A stretch of 64,000 nt of DNA from Rhodocyclales bacterium. GTDB lineage: Bacteria; Pseudomonadota; Gammaproteobacteria; Burkholderiales; Rhodocyclaceae. Positions 34,705-45,770 of the stretch are shown here, piece by piece. The notes beneath the pieces are model-generated. The model was not told where the DNA came from, searched no databases, and worked only from the letters and a program-made list of their open reading frames with translations. Both the position numbers and the translations under genes were made by a program. Every line of letters starts with the position of its first letter. Position 1 is the stretch's first letter. The stretch lies in assembly GCA_026399475.1 (NCBI GenBank), contig JAPLQY010000015.1:62001-126000 (forward strand), given 5' to 3'.

Positions 34705-35874
34705 ATGCCCGTGTCGAATTGGAAAGAGATCGCGTCGAGCTTTCTCAAGATTGGTTGCATGGCCTATGGCGGTCCCGCGATCATGGGCATCATGCAGAAT
34801 GAATTCCAGGAAAAGCGCCGCTGGCTCGACAAGGAGCGCTTTCTGGAGGGACTGTCGCTGGTGAATATGCTGCCCGGCGCCGGCGCCACCCAGCTCGGCA
34901 TTTTTCTGGGCTACGCGCGCGGCGGCTGGTGGGGCGGGTTGCTGGCCGGGCTTTGCTTTGTCCTGCCCGCCTTGTGCATCATGCTGGCGCTGACCGCGGC
35001 CTACGCCGCGCTCGGCGCTACGCCATTGATGCAAGGGGCGCTCTATGGCCTGGGTCCGGTAGTGCTGGCGATCTTCGTGGTCGCCGTCTATCGTCTCGGC
35101 CGGAACGCGGTCACGGGGCCCGTGCAGATCGCGATTGCGGTGGCGGCCGGGTTGGCAATGGCACTGAGTCCGCTGGGCGTAGCGATGGTGCTGGCGCTGG
35201 CGGGCGGCGTTGGTATTCTGCTGTTTGCCTCGCGCCGGCAGGGCTTGGCCGTGCTTGCGGCGCTGGTGTTTGCAGCGGCGTTGTTGCATTGGGCGAGTGG
35301 AGCGCCACCGCTGACGCCGGAGTCAAGAGTCGGCGCTGGCGAGACGCCGGCCGGGCTCCTCGACATCGGCGCGTTCTTCCTAAAAGTGGGCGCGCTTACC
35401 TTCGGTGGCGGCCTGACCATGATTGCCTTCGTGCAGGAGCAGGTAGTCAATCAGCTGCACTGGCTCACGCCGCGCGAATTCGTCGATGGTCTGGCGTTGG
35501 GCCAATTCACCCCCGGTCCGATTCTGATGGTGGCAGCCTATGTCGGCTTCAAGCTTGCCGGCGTCGCCGGTGCGCTGGTCGGTGCTGTCGCGATTTTTCT
35601 GCCTTCCTTCATTCTGATGCTGTCGCTACTGCCGGTGTTTGACCGCGTGCGCAAGATCGGCTGGATGAGGGCGGCGATACGTGGCGTCAGCCCGGCGGTG
35701 ATCGGCGTGCTGAGCGTTTCGCTGATACAGATGGCGCCGCACGCCGTGCCGGACATGTTTGCTGCGAGCGTCTTTGTCATGACGGCGCTGATGTTGCTGA
35801 TCTGGCGCGTCGGCGCCATCAAACTCATGCTGGGCGGTGCGCTGCTGGGAACGCTGCGCGACCGCCTCGCCTGA
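34705..35874 (+). CDS. chrA: Chromate transporter ChrA, two-domain
   Basis: A 389-aa membrane protein with duplicated CHR domains. The N-terminal copy has GGPAIMGIMQNEF and MLPGAGATQLGIFLGY; the C-terminal copy has FGGGLTMIAFVQEQVV and LGQFTPGPILMVAAYVG. Long-chain ChrA proteins export chromate, and relatives may carry sulfate-like anions. The linker between the halves (PESRVGAGETPAGLLD) is encoded by a copy of the interspersed repeat at 35325-35350. It lies 9 nt after the DASS transporter. Confidence 0.92.
   Translation: MPVSNWKEIASSFLKIGCMAYGGPAIMGIMQNEFQEKRRWLDKERFLEGLSLVNMLPGAGATQLGIFLGYARGGWWGGLLAGLCFVLPALCIMLALTAAYAALGATPLMQGALYGLGPVVLAIFVVAVYRLGRNAVTGPVQIAIAVAAGLAMALSPLGVAMVLALAGGVGILLFASRRQGLAVLAALVFAAALLHWASGAPPLTPESRVGAGETPAGLLDIGAFFLKVGALTFGGGLTMIAFVQEQVVNQLHWLTPREFVDGLALGQFTPGPILMVAAYVGFKLAGVAGALVGAVAIFLPSFILMLSLLPVFDRVRKIGWMRAAIRGVSPAVIGVLSVSLIQMAPHAVPDMFAASVFVMTALMLLIWRVGAIKLMLGGALLGTLRDRLA
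35325..35352 (+). repeat. Interspersed repeat copy inside chrA
   Basis: AAGAGTCGGCGCTGGCGAGA continuing CGCCGGCC matches the window-wide repeat, including the exact 14-mer AGTCGGCGCTGGCG (35328-35341). It is in frame in the chrA linker between the two CHR domains. Confidence 0.85.
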
Positions 35875-35910
35875 CCATTTCGTTCCATCTTTTCGGAGAC
35901 TGTTCGCAAC

Positions 35911-38295
35911 ATGAAAAAGAAGACCGCTGCCGAGTTGAAACAAATACTCGGGGATTACACCGCTCCCCCGGGCCTTTATCAGATCACCAAGGACATGCCT
36001 TTCCTCGGCAAGGTTTCCTGCAACATCGAGCAGATGGAGGCCGGCTCATGGCAGGAGATCGTCATCGATTACGAGTTGGGCGCTTCAGGCATGGCCGACG
36101 GCTCCTGGTTCAAGGCAACGTTTCGTTTCTATTCGGACTGGGCGCTGTTCCAGAACACCGATCCGGCGGGTGCGAACTACATCTCGGCCGAGTATCACGC
36201 GGCGCCGACCATTCCCGGCCAGAGCCCGGCCACCGTGCAGAAGCTCAGCGTACGCTTCGACCAAAAAGGTCATGAGCGGCCGTTTCAGAAGGCGGTGATC
36301 GTCGATACCTACGACGGCTATCTGAAGGCCGGCGACCACATCATCATTCGTCTGGGCGACCGCCGTTTCGGCGGTGCCGGCACGCGGGTGCAGACGTTTG
36401 TCGAAGAGTTCTTCCGCATCCGCTGCTATGTCGATCCGCTCGGCACCTCGCGCTTCGCCTCGATCGGCGAGGATCTGGTGATCGACATCAAGGCGGGTGC
36501 TCCTGCGCAGCTGATGTGGGCCGGTTCGCGCATTGTCCGCGCCGGGGAAAAAGTTCCGCTGCGGCTGCGCTCCGAGGATCAGTGGGGCAACACCTGCTGG
36601 AACCGCGGCGACAAGGTGATCGTCAAGGCCGCGCTGAATGGTCGGTCGGTCTACAGCAAGGAGTTGCACCTCGCCAAGAAGGGCTGGGCGGTGCTCCTGC
36701 TCGAAGACCTGCCGACCGGGGATGCCGGCGAACTGGTCATCACGGCCAGCCTGCCCGAGCATCCGTGGGTCAAGCCGCAGAACTTCTACGTGACGGTGGA
36801 TCCGGCGCTGGCCATGCCGCGCATTTATTACTGCGATCTGCACGTGCATTCCGAAGACACCATCGGCACCAACTCGACGTCCTACAACCTGACCTACGGT
36901 CGCGACGTGACGGGCCTGGATATTCTCGCCTTCGCCCACAACGACTTCAACATCACCACCGAAAAGTGGAAAAAGACTGTCGAGCTGATACGCGAGATTA
37001 CCAAGGACGGCAGCTTCGTCGCCTACCCGGGTACCGAGTGGTGCGGATCGAGTTGCGCCGGCGGCGACCACAACGTGGTGTTCCTCCACGACGATGAACC
37101 GGAGTTCCCGTATCTCAAGACCGGCGAGCACGTGCGTTCGGTGGAATGGAACGAAGAAATGAAGGGCGGCGGCGTCGAGCCCGGCGCATGGCCGCTCGAA
37201 GAACTGTGGGCCGCCTACGCCCATGATCCGGAGGGGCATTTGCTCATTCCGCATGTCGGCGGGCGGCGCTGCATTCTCGATTGGCACTATCCCAAGCTTG
37301 AGCGACTGATCGAGATTGGTTCAAGCTGGGGACACTTTGGCTGGCTCTATCAGGAAGCGATGGTCCGCGGCTACAAGATCGGCGCCTCGATGGCCGGCGA
37401 CGAGCATCGCGGCCGTTGCGGTGGCGGCGTGCCGGGAACGGCCGTGTTCGGCACCAAGGGCGGCATGTCCGGTGTGATCGCGCCGGAACTTTCGCGCAAG
37501 GCGATTGCCAAGGCCCTGCGCGCGCGGCACACCTTTGCTTCCACCGGCGAACGCAGCTACGGCCTGATCCGTTGCGGCGAGCACATCATGGGCGATGAAT
37601 TCACCCACAAGGGGCCGGCCACCATCGACTATCGCTTTCTGGGCGATGCCGGCTGGGACGAGATCGTCGCCTTCGATCATACCGGGGAGATCTGGCGTCG
37701 CGATCTGCAGCAGGAGCTCGGCCACTCCGATCGCAAGATCCGTTTCCGCTGGGGCGGCGCCCGCGTCAAGGATCGCTACCGCTGGGCGGCGTGGAAGGGC
37801 AAGATCACCATCACCAACGCCGTGATCAACGACTTCACGGGACGCGGCTTCGAACACATCGAGGAAACCTGCTGGCGCGATTCGGCCACCACGGTGGGCT
37901 TCAAGAGCGATACCTACGGCGACGTCGATGCCATAGAGCTGGACGTCTCCCATCTCGCCACAGCCAGAATCCGCGTCGAAGGCACCATCGACGGCTACGT
38001 CAAGGTCGGCGATCCGCTCAAGGGTAATCCCTTCGTACACTGCCCGACGTTCAGCTGGGAAATCACCGGAGCCGAGCTGATCGAAGCGGCTCGAATGAAG
38101 CGCGACCTCCCCGGCGTGGAAATGTTCCTCGCCTTCGAGCGCATGAGCGATGCTCCGGCGCCGCGCGAAGTCAGCGGCACGCTGAACATCGATCCGCACA
38201 ACGGCCCGCATGGCCACCGGCCGGTTTACTTCTTCGGCCGGCAGATCGATGATGCGAAGGTATGGACCTCGGCCCTGTTTCCCACATTTACCTGA
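35911..38295 (+). CDS. DUF3604 / PHP-like domain protein
   Basis: A 794-aa soluble protein. A beta-rich N-terminal region (1-305) precedes a metal-hydrolase-like core starting with YYCDLHVHSEDTIGTNS (about residue 308), the DLHxHS motif of PHP-type and DUF3604 proteins. Further possible ligands lie in AFAHNDFNIT, PGTEWCGSS, GGDHNVVFLHDD, IPHVGGRRC and AGDEHRGRCGG. There is no signal peptide. The substrate is unknown. It follows chrA by 36 nt in a run of same-strand genes. Confidence 0.72.
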   Translation: MKKKTAAELKQILGDYTAPPGLYQITKDMPFLGKVSCNIEQMEAGSWQEIVIDYELGASGMADGSWFKATFRFYSDWALFQNTDPAGANYISAEYHAAPTIPGQSPATVQKLSVRFDQKGHERPFQKAVIVDTYDGYLKAGDHIIIRLGDRRFGGAGTRVQTFVEEFFRIRCYVDPLGTSRFASIGEDLVIDIKAGAPAQLMWAGSRIVRAGEKVPLRLRSEDQWGNTCWNRGDKVIVKAALNGRSVYSKELHLAKKGWAVLLLEDLPTGDAGELVITASLPEHPWVKPQNFYVTVDPALAMPRIYYCDLHVHSEDTIGTNSTSYNLTYGRDVTGLDILAFAHNDFNITTEKWKKTVELIREITKDGSFVAYPGTEWCGSSCAGGDHNVVFLHDDEPEFPYLKTGEHVRSVEWNEEMKGGGVEPGAWPLEELWAAYAHDPEGHLLIPHVGGRRCILDWHYPKLERLIEIGSSWGHFGWLYQEAMVRGYKIGASMAGDEHRGRCGGGVPGTAVFGTKGGMSGVIAPELSRKAIAKALRARHTFASTGERSYGLIRCGEHIMGDEFTHKGPATIDYRFLGDAGWDEIVAFDHTGEIWRRDLQQELGHSDRKIRFRWGGARVKDRYRWAAWKGKITITNAVINDFTGRGFEHIEETCWRDSATTVGFKSDTYGDVDAIELDVSHLATARIRVEGTIDGYVKVGDPLKGNPFVHCPTFSWEITGAELIEAARMKRDLPGVEMFLAFERMSDAPAPREVSGTLNIDPHNGPHGHRPVYFFGRQIDDAKVWTSALFPTFT

Positions 38296-38316
38296 CCGCG
38301 CGGGCGGTCGGCGGCC

Positions 38317-39219
38317 TTGGCTAGCCTGAACTGGCCGGAGGAGGCTGCCGGCCCGGCCGGTTCAGGCAGTTCGAGCTTCGTCCATGCGAGGTCCAACATA
38401 TGCCTGGATTTTCATGGCGATCCGCTCCGAGCGCGACTGGTGGTGCTGTCCGATGGCAACCACCACATGGCACTGCGCGAAGCGCTGGCCGCGTTTCTCG
38501 CGCAGCATCCTGCCGTCGATGACATCTTCTATTCGACCACGCCACCGCGTGTGGCGCTGCAGTGGCTGTCCGCCGGGCATATGGACATCGGCAATCTTCG
38601 TCTTTCCGCCAAGCCGCATGTCATGATCGGACCGCCGCCGGTGCTCGATCAGGCGGTGGCGGATGGATACATGGCGGCTTACCGGCCGTTCATGCGCAGT
38701 CGGGGCGTTGCGCTGCTGGTGCGGAAGGGAAACCCGAAGCGCATCGTCGGTGCAGCGGACCTGCTGCGCGATGGCGTGAAGCTGTTTTTATCCAACCCGC
38801 TGACCGAAAAGCAGAGTTACGGGATCTATCGCGAGGCCTTGCAGCAGCTCGCCGTTGCGGAAGGCTTGTCGCTTGGGTTTCTGGACCATGCGCCCGGGGC
38901 ACCCGACCACGCGAAACTGCTCTATGGCGAGGCGATCCATCATCGCGAGGCACCGCAGGCGCTGGCGGATGACAGGGCCGATGTCGCCGTGGTTTTCTAC
39001 CACCTCGCGCTGCGCTACCAGCGCCTTTTTCCCGAACTGTTCGACCTGGTGCAGCCGGCGGCGTGGGCTCGGGATGATCAGGGTGAGATTGGCCGCGCGG
39101 ATTGCGGGCTGGTTGGCGATGGCGGCGCCTGGGGCGGCGAACTCCTGGAGTTTTTCGAGACCGAGGTCGTCACGCGGATCTATCGGGCCCATGGCCTGGA
39201 GCGAGCGGGGCAAACGTAG
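38317..39219 (+). CDS. Substrate-binding-domain protein without signal peptide
   Basis: A 300-aa protein resembling a periplasmic binding fold (ModA/tungstate-type): LVVLSDGNHHMALREALAAFLAQHP, then SRGVALLVRKGNPKRIVGAADLLRDGVKLFLSNP and DDRADVAVVFYHLALRYQ. No secretion signal or LysR-type HTH is visible. The start is uncertain (TTG at 38317 in the track; an internal ATG at 38467 would cut the fold). It is 21 nt after the DUF3604 gene. It could be a cytoplasmic sensor or a binding protein whose N-terminus has been lost. Confidence 0.6.
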   Translation: MASLNWPEEAAGPAGSGSSSFVHARSNICLDFHGDPLRARLVVLSDGNHHMALREALAAFLAQHPAVDDIFYSTTPPRVALQWLSAGHMDIGNLRLSAKPHVMIGPPPVLDQAVADGYMAAYRPFMRSRGVALLVRKGNPKRIVGAADLLRDGVKLFLSNPLTEKQSYGIYREALQQLAVAEGLSLGFLDHAPGAPDHAKLLYGEAIHHREAPQALADDRADVAVVFYHLALRYQRLFPELFDLVQPAAWARDDQGEIGRADCGLVGDGGAWGGELLEFFETEVVTRIYRAHGLERAGQT

Positions 39220-39221
39220 CC

Positions 39222-39249
39222 GAAAGTCGGCGCTGGCGACCCGGCGGCC
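39222..39249 (+). repeat. Interspersed repeat copy after the binding-protein gene
   Basis: GAAAGTCGGCGCTGGCGACC, continuing CGGCGGCC, contains the exact 14-mer at 39225-39238. It starts 2 nt after the stop codon at 39219, in the sense orientation. Confidence 0.85.
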
Positions 39250-39284
39250 GGCCAATTTGTCGCGGTTCGCGTAGCATTCCGCCA

Positions 39285-39920
39285 ATGAAACTCGAACCGG
39301 AAGCGCTGCGCCAAGTCGTCGACCGCACACTCGATCATTACCACACACGTGCCGAGGCCTTCTGGGAAGGCACGCGCCACCACGACGTCGAGCAGAACAT
39401 CGATGCCTTGCTGCGCCATGTTCAGGCAGCGCCACCATTCACCGTCCTCGACTTCGGCTGTGGCCCCGGGCGCGACCTGTCGGCGTTCGTCCGCCGCGGG
39501 CATCGCGCCATCGGGCTCGAGGGTGCGCCGGCCCTGGCGCAGATGGCGCGTGCCAATAGCGGCTGCGAAGTCTGGCAGCAGGATTTCCTGCGGCTGGACC
39601 TGCCCGATTCCTGTTTCGATGGCATCTTCGCCAACGCCTCCCTGTTCCATGTGCCAAGACAGGAGCTGCCGCGCGTCTTGCGCCAGCTGCACGCGACGCT
39701 GAAACCTCATGGCGTCTTGTTCAGTTCGAATCCGCGCGGCGACAATCAGGAGAGCATCAACGGCGAGCGCTATGGCGCCTATTACGACCTGGCCGCGTGG
39801 CGCGGCTATCTGACGGCGGCCGGTTTCGTCGAAATCGAACACTACTACCGGCCGGCCGGTCTGCCCTTTGAACAGCAACCGTGGCTGGCCAGCGTCTGGC
39901 GCCGGGAGGAGTCGGCATGA
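39285..39920 (+). CDS. Class I SAM-dependent methyltransferase
   Basis: A 211-aa methyltransferase with the SAM-binding motif LDFGCGPGRDLSAF (about residue 52) and the acidic/IFANASLFHVP region of motif IV. The ATG at 39285 is preceded by 65 nt holding the repeat copy; the track start at 39102 is inside the previous gene. It overlaps the next gene by 4 nt (ATGA). The substrate is unknown. Confidence 0.85.
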   Translation: MKLEPEALRQVVDRTLDHYHTRAEAFWEGTRHHDVEQNIDALLRHVQAAPPFTVLDFGCGPGRDLSAFVRRGHRAIGLEGAPALAQMARANSGCEVWQQDFLRLDLPDSCFDGIFANASLFHVPRQELPRVLRQLHATLKPHGVLFSSNPRGDNQESINGERYGAYYDLAAWRGYLTAAGFVEIEHYYRPAGLPFEQQPWLASVWRREESA

Positions 39921-40324
39921 CCGTGGCCGTGCGTCTGCTGCTGGTCGGCGCTACCGGTGCCGTCGGCCGGGCCGTGCTCACCCTGGCGCTCGCCGATCCG
40001 CGAGTGGCGCAAGTCATGGCCGTGACATGCCGCCCCCTGGCCGCGGCGACCAAGCTCACCAATGTCGTGGTCGACTTCGACAGCTTGCCGGCGGACGCGC
40101 CCTGGTGGAAGGTCGATGCCGTGGTTTGCACTTTGGGCACGACACGGCGCGCGGCCAGGTCGAACGAGAAATTTGCTGCCGTGGATCGGGACCTGCCGTT
40201 ACGCATCGCGCGACTCGCCCGGGCCGCCGGCGCCCTGCTCGAGGGCGTGCTTGCCTCGGCGCCGGCCAGTCGGCTGATCGAGTCCGAGGGGCTGCACGAG
40301 CCATCGTCTTCCGGGAACAGGTGA
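39917..40324 (+). pseudogene. Truncated NAD(P)H-binding (SDR-like) protein
   Basis: A 135-aa ORF with a good Rossmann start (LLLVGATGAVGRAVLTLAL) and the family stretch VVCTLGTTRRAARSNEKFAAVDRDLPLRIARLARAAG. It then ends in unrelated Ala/Ser/Glu-rich sequence. Related NAD(P)-binding proteins continue with a catalytic region and reach about 210 aa; that part is absent in all three forward frames here, which points to a deletion. The start is supported by GGGAGGA and the ATGA overlap with the methyltransferase. The TGATG overlap with the next gene shows the deletion kept coupling. Confidence 0.65.
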
Positions 40325-40962
40325 TGCGACACCGCGCGATTCAGGCCGGCTTGTGGTGGCTCGCGGCGACGGGCACGCTCATGGGGACGGCGGCCTGGAT
40401 TGGTGCCAGCGAGTTCGGCCTTCCCGCATTCGATCGCGAAGGACTGATCCTCGCCAACGCCTGGCGCGGCCCCTGGCTGGACCTGGTATTCCTGACCCTG
40501 ACCTGGCTTGGATCACTGATGGTGTTGCTGCCCCTGGCCTTGGCGACCGGCATCCTGCTATGGCGTCGGGGGAATCATATCGAGGCAGGTTTCGTCATCC
40601 TGGCCCTGGCCGGGGCTTCCGCGCTGGCTCGCCTGGCAAAGCATTTCTCGCAGCGCCCGCGGCCGGATTTGTTTGCAGCGCTGACTCCGGCGGGGTCGTC
40701 GTTGTCGTTTCCCAGCGCGCACGCGGTGCAGGTGACGGCGTTTGCGGCGGCGTCCCTGCTGGTCGGTTCACGCCTCACGCTGAATCGCGGGCGCCGGATC
40801 ATGCCGGCAGTTTTCCTGATCGTGGCGTTGGTGGACTTTTCGCGCGTCTATCTGCAGGTTCATTACCCCAGCGATGTTTTGGCGGGTACGCTTGCCGCAG
40901 CCTGTTGGGTAGCGGGTCTGCGCGCAGCCATGTTCACACTCGAGGGGCAGGGGCAGACTTGA
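40324..40962 (+). CDS. PAP2 family phosphatase
   Basis: A 212-aa membrane phosphatase with about five or six helices. The three PAP2 signature regions are intact: KHFSQRPRP, PSAHAVQ and SRVYLQVHYPSDV. It probably dephosphorylates a lipid pyrophosphate or phosphatidate. I took the ATG at 40324, overlapping the upstream TGA (TGATG); the track start at 39868 belongs to another gene's frame. It is the last gene of the plus-strand run beginning at 32586. Confidence 0.88.
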   Translation: MRHRAIQAGLWWLAATGTLMGTAAWIGASEFGLPAFDREGLILANAWRGPWLDLVFLTLTWLGSLMVLLPLALATGILLWRRGNHIEAGFVILALAGASALARLAKHFSQRPRPDLFAALTPAGSSLSFPSAHAVQVTAFAAASLLVGSRLTLNRGRRIMPAVFLIVALVDFSRVYLQVHYPSDVLAGTLAAACWVAGLRAAMFTLEGQGQT

Positions 40963-41011
40963 CGGAGGCATTGCCACCAACGGATACCGTCCCCGCTTCC
41001 AGCGGAGACAT

Positions 41012-41032
41012 AAAAAAACGGGCCGTAGCCCG
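41012..41032 (-). terminator. Intrinsic terminator on the minus strand
   Basis: On the minus strand CGGGC-TACG-GCCCG is followed by seven T residues. It lies about 100 nt downstream of the stop of the secreted-protein gene at 41131-41487. The short TTT on the other side makes it a weaker terminator for the PAP2 transcript. Confidence 0.75.
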
Positions 41033-41130
41033 CTTTGAATCGCCCCGGATTCGCTGCCTCCCGTTGTTTCTGGTGATATCCCGGGCTGCACCGGCCGTAT
41101 TTGCCGCGCCGCGCATACCGCTGGCCGACG

Positions 41131-41487
41131 CTATTTAAGCTTCGTGCATGGCCGCGCATAAATCATGTCGCTGAGTGCCGATCCGGTCAGCGTATTGCGC
41201 TTGTTCTCAATCGAACAGGTGTCGTCCTTGATCGTGATTCCCGTCACCATGAAGCTGTCTGCGACCGAATTTCCGGAACCTTCGTATTGAATCGAGATAA
41301 TCTCCCCCGTCCTGACCGTGCCGGGAAGGCGGATTGAAATGTTCTGTCTGGTCGGAGCAATCATGACCTCGGATGCTCGCTTGAGTTCAGCAGATCCGCT
41401 GGTTTGTACCTGTTCGGCGGCTTCCTGCGCGCTTGCCGATGCCATCAGCGCAACATACATTGCAAAGGCAGGCAGTGATTTTTTCAT
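41131..41487 (-). CDS. Small secreted protein, unknown function
   Basis: A 118-aa protein with a signal peptide (MKKSLPAFAMYVALMASASAQ). I chose the ATG at 41487 because it places the signal at the N-terminus; the longer ORF to 41535 adds an unlikely leader. The mature part has two cysteines (DDTCSIENK and ARPCTKLK) that could form a disulfide, and a beta-rich core (ISIRLPGTVRTGEIISIQYEG). The family is not recognised. It has its own terminator. Confidence 0.65.
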   Translation of the reverse strand: MKKSLPAFAMYVALMASASAQEAAEQVQTSGSAELKRASEVMIAPTRQNISIRLPGTVRTGEIISIQYEGSGNSVADSFMVTGITIKDDTCSIENKRNTLTGSALSDMIYARPCTKLK

Positions 41488-41664
41488 GGTTATGCTCGCT
41501 TTCCAGAGGGAAAATTCAGTTACCAAGAACTCCATGGCGCTGCTTGGCCAACCGACCCGTTGGCTGCCAATGAGGTCTGGCCAAGCGCGACTCCAGAGCT
41601 ATTTGAGCACAGCGTGCTTTCAGACTGCAAGTCCGTTCATACCCGACGACCGGCGCCTGGTGGA

Positions 41665-41987
41665 TCAGGGCTTTCGAAGATCGTGCTCGGCCCACAGGGC
41701 GCGGGCGAACGTCTTCCATACCGTGCCACCATGGGTATGGAAATCCTGCTCGGCGCTTTCCTTCATCACCTTGAGCATCAACTGAGCGAGGCCGAAGAGT
41801 TCCAGGCGCGCCCGATCCAGGGGTTCGTCGGGTTCGCAATCGAGCGCACCGAGCTTGCAATCGAAAGCCTGTCGCGCCAGTTCGCGAACCTGAACCTCAT
41901 CGTGCCAGTCGATGCCCAGAATCACGCCCTTGGTTTCGATCTCGTGTTCGATCTGCAGGGCTTCACGAGAGTAGTTCTCGAAACCGC

Positions 41988-41991
<4 letters not shown>
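41665..41991 (-). CDS. Small hypothetical protein downstream of uvrA
   Basis: A 108-aa soluble, acidic, helical protein ([24 protein letters not shown] at the start). Its ATG overlaps the uvrA stop (ATGA-type junction), so it is translated with UvrA. There is no signal peptide or membrane segment, and two cysteines occur in [15 protein letters not shown]. The function is unknown; the coupling suggests a link to the repair operon or simply a conserved neighbour. Confidence 0.7.
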
Positions 41992-44870
<2,879 letters not shown>

Positions 44871-44955
44871 GATGCGGGATTGAGGTTGGGGAACCGGAAA
44901 CTATACCCCGCTGCGGATTCGATAGCCACCGTGCGCAAGTCCCTGCCTAGGCAGG

Positions 44956-44983
44956 GGTCGCCGCGTCGCCAGCGCCGACTCTT
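44956..44983 (-). repeat. Interspersed repeat, left boundary of accessory segment
   Basis: GGTCGCCGCGTCGCCAGCGC continuing CGACTCTT (plus-strand reading). It is the same orientation as the copy at 49456-49483 with two mismatches over 28 nt, and lies 9 nt after the stop of the DprA-like gene. Confidence 0.85.
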
Positions 44984-44992
44984 CGATCAGGC

Positions 44993-45526
44993 CTATTCGT
45001 CCGCTTGAAAGCTGCGAGCAAGGTTTTGCATCTGCAATCCCCGGCTTTCCCACGTTTCGACTTGTCGTGCCAAGCCGCCGCCTTTGCTGGCATAGGCAAT
45101 CACAATGCAGTCTGCAAGTTGTGCCGTCAGTTCGTTGCGTTGGAGTGCGTGCTCGCTGGTCAGCCGTTTGGCTTCGGCACTGCCGCTCACCACCGCCATG
45201 CGCCCTTCGGCGATGGCTGTTTTCCAGTCGAGTTGCAGGTGTGCGCCAGCCACGGGTCGCGCCAGAACTGCGACCACCGGGCTGCGCGCTTCTAGCAGCA
45301 GGTGCAGCACCGACTGCTCGAGTGGCGAATGAAATCCGCTGATCACAAGTTGATGTGTCTTGGCTTGCTCAACGGCCCAGCTCATTGCCGCACGGATGGC
45401 CGCGCCCGGGCACTGCCGTGAGGCGAAGAACGCGGTCATTGGCGCCGCGAGCAAGCCGGGCTCGCCTACGCCGCTAAGGAGTAGGTCGGCGTGCTCGATT
45501 TCCCATGGTTTGCCAGCCTGGAAAAT
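44993..45526 (-). CDS. DprA/SLOG-like protein, probable non-canonical start
   Basis: A Rossmann-like protein related to DprA/SLOG nucleotide-binding proteins (AIRAAMSWAVEQAKTHQLVISGFHSPLEQSVL and IVIAYASKGGGLARQ). The ORF track starts at the ATG at 45454, which has no ribosome binding site. In the same frame, family-like sequence continues upstream (QAGKPWEIEHADLLLSGVGEP) to a TAA near 45560, with no ATG, GTG or TTG. An ATT at 45526 lies 7 nt after AGGAG, so AUU initiation giving 177 aa is proposed. The function here is unknown, possibly DNA processing or a defence-related nucleotide sensor. Confidence 0.6.
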   Translation of the reverse strand: MFQAGKPWEIEHADLLLSGVGEPGLLAAPMTAFFASRQCPGAAIRAAMSWAVEQAKTHQLVISGFHSPLEQSVLHLLLEARSPVVAVLARPVAGAHLQLDWKTAIAEGRMAVVSGSAEAKRLTSEHALQRNELTAQLADCIVIAYASKGGGLARQVETWESRGLQMQNLARSFQADE

Positions 45527-45576
45527 AACGCTTCTCCTATCGCCATGTTTTAACTTAACTTTTTACGGCTTCCGAA

Positions 45577-45770
45577 GTTGTTTTCTGGTGCCTATGGAAA
45601 ACAACCCACGCCAATCCCACGCCCGGCTACCCCGATGAAAGTGATTTGGTACGCGTACCAGATCACATAGCCAAGGGCGCATCCGTCATTGCTCAAAACC
45701 CATGGAAAACAACCTATGAGCCAACCCATTGCTGCAAAAGCCTTTTCAGCGTTCGCTGCCGTTGTTTTCC
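45577..45770. repeat. Alternating GTTGTTTTC repeats and a 14-bp palindrome
   Basis: GTTGTTTTC occurs at 45577-45585, its complement GGAAAACAAC at 45596-45605 and 45704-45713, and GTTGTTTTCC at 45761-45770, forming two inverted pairs. Between them lies the perfect palindrome TGGTACGCGTACCA (45647-45660). The last copy runs into the C-terminal codons of the AlbA_2 gene. This may be a regulatory or recombination site. Confidence 0.55.

Noticed and set aside
45577-45770. CRISPR array
   Set aside because: Units are 9-10 nt, alternate in orientation, are unevenly spaced, and one lies in coding sequence; no cas genes.
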